Source: an uncultured Porphyromonadaceae bacterium (lineage in GTDB: Bacteria > Bacteroidota > Bacteroidia > Bacteroidales > Muribaculaceae). From it: a stretch of DNA of 13,133 bases. Shown here one piece after another: positions 12,539 to 13,133 of this stretch. The first letter of the stretch is position 1. Each line of letters opens with the position of its first letter. The stretch spans positions 1 to 13,133 of the forward strand of contig UROS01000055.1 in the NCBI GenBank assembly GCA_900549445.1. The letters run 5' to 3'. A program made the translations under genes and the position numbers. The notes beneath the pieces are model-generated. The model was given only the letters and a program-made list of their open reading frames with translations, did not search any database and was not told the origin of the DNA.

Positions 12539-13048
12539 ATGAAAAACATTACTAAAGAAAACCTTTGCCGCGTATCAGACCGCGCATACCGTATTATCAT
12601 CTCCGACGTCATCGACTCCATGACCGGATGCAAAATCGATCCCTTCACCTTCAAGCAGGTGGTCACGGCCGTGCGCCACTACCTCAAGCCCGAAGGTAAA
12701 CCGACCGGCCTGGGCAGAAAAGCGAAAGTGATATTCGACCGACTCCTCCCCGACCTTGACCGCGCCATCCGCCGCTCCGCAACTGCACGCGCTGCCGCTG
12801 CCCGCCGAAAGGAAGCCCGTAAAAACACCGAAACCGAACCCGCCGAGACGACCACTGTTCAGCCCGAACGGACCGCCAAACCGGAATCAGCGCCCGAACC
12901 GGAACACGAAGCCGAAAACTCTCCTGCACCCGCCGCCAGCCACCCCACCGCGCCTTATACCCGCACACCGCGCCGGCCGAAAAATTCCGGCATCCGCGTA
13001 GCGCCAAGGATGCAGCACTCGCCGCAAAACCCCATAACGACCTGTTAG
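12539..13048 (+). CDS. Hypothetical protein with basic helical N-terminus and Pro/Ala/Glu-rich tail
   Basis: This is a 169-residue protein starting MKNITKENLCRVSDRAYRII. A longer frame from a TTG at 12515 is rejected because it overlaps the -7 promoter box. Residues 1-95 look like a compact helical domain: SDRAYRIIISDVIDSMTGC, then DPFTFKQVVTAVRHYLKPEG, then GLGRKAKVIFDRLLPDLDRA. It continues into a strongly basic Ala/Arg stretch (RRSATARAAAARRKEARK). Residues about 96-169 are Pro/Glu/Ala/Thr-rich, certainly disordered, and turn basic again at the end (TRTPRRPKNS). The basic domain plus flexible tail suggests a nucleic-acid-binding or chromosome-associated protein, but no family is recognised. 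The gene is alone on its own candidate promoter and is followed by 85 bases without a visible gene. Confidence 0.65.
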   Translation: MKNITKENLCRVSDRAYRIIISDVIDSMTGCKIDPFTFKQVVTAVRHYLKPEGKPTGLGRKAKVIFDRLLPDLDRAIRRSATARAAAARRKEARKNTETEPAETTTVQPERTAKPESAPEPEHEAENSPAPAASHPTAPYTRTPRRPKNSGIRVAPRMQHSPQNPITTC

Positions 13049-13112
13049 CAACCGGCCGCGGGTATTATGCTTGGCAGGTGCAGTCTCAAACGCCATTTGG
13101 ATCCTCCGGAAC

Positions 13113-13133
13113 TTGCATATCTCGTAATTTTTC
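13113..13133 (+). promoter_or_regulatory. Left half of a promoter cut by the window end
   Basis: TTGCATATCTCGTAATTTTT starting at 13113 resembles the -33 box and spacer of Bacteroidales promoters. With the usual 19-21 bp spacer a TAnnTTTG element would begin one to four bases beyond the window. No -7 box is visible, so this is only a prediction of a rightward gene just outside. Confidence 0.35.

Overview
The window looks like a chromosomal segment of a gut-type Bacteroidales bacterium. Four things point there: Bacteroidetes promoters (-7 TAnnTTTG), a lipobox lipoprotein of the fimbrillin type, a C10 (streptopain-like) protease, and a GH43 enzyme with a CBM6-like tail. Base composition and the family mix resemble Muribaculaceae, but that placement is a guess made without any search.

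The left part (about 1-2950) is clearly more AT-rich than the rest and reads as accessory DNA. It opens with the last 33 codons of an IS30-type transposase. A leftward three-gene cluster follows: a putative RelE/HigB-like toxin and two different small HTH (XRE) proteins. The cluster has a promoter crowded with palindromes and ends in a good intrinsic terminator. Upstream of it lies a leftward Crp/Fnr-type regulator. An unrecognised 84-residue ORF overlaps the regulator's 3' end, and a 32-codon ORF that may be a gene remnant sits just before its start.

From 2978 the sequence is GC-rich and densely coding. A secreted C10 cysteine protease and a fimbrillin-like lipoprotein form a two-gene unit closed by a strong terminator. 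Next come a secreted DKNYY-repeat protein and a secreted GH43 glycosidase. A Nudix hydrolase on the minus strand is divergent from rarA, sharing a compact back-to-back promoter region. rarA heads a tight four-gene row: rarA, two unrecognised acidic proteins, and a DUF1963/YwqG-family protein.

Between that row and the last gene lies a nested palindrome of about 89 bp whose outer 13-bp arms each carry a TATCTTTGC promoter box. The last gene encodes a basic, helical N-terminus with a long Pro/Ala/Glu-rich tail. The window ends inside what looks like the promoter of the next gene.

The parts most worth a second look are the tripartite toxin-antitoxin-like cluster with several candidate operators, the protease/fimbrillin pair, the rarA-led row of unknown proteins, and the nested palindrome at 12430-12518. 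No CRISPR array, tRNA or rRNA was seen.
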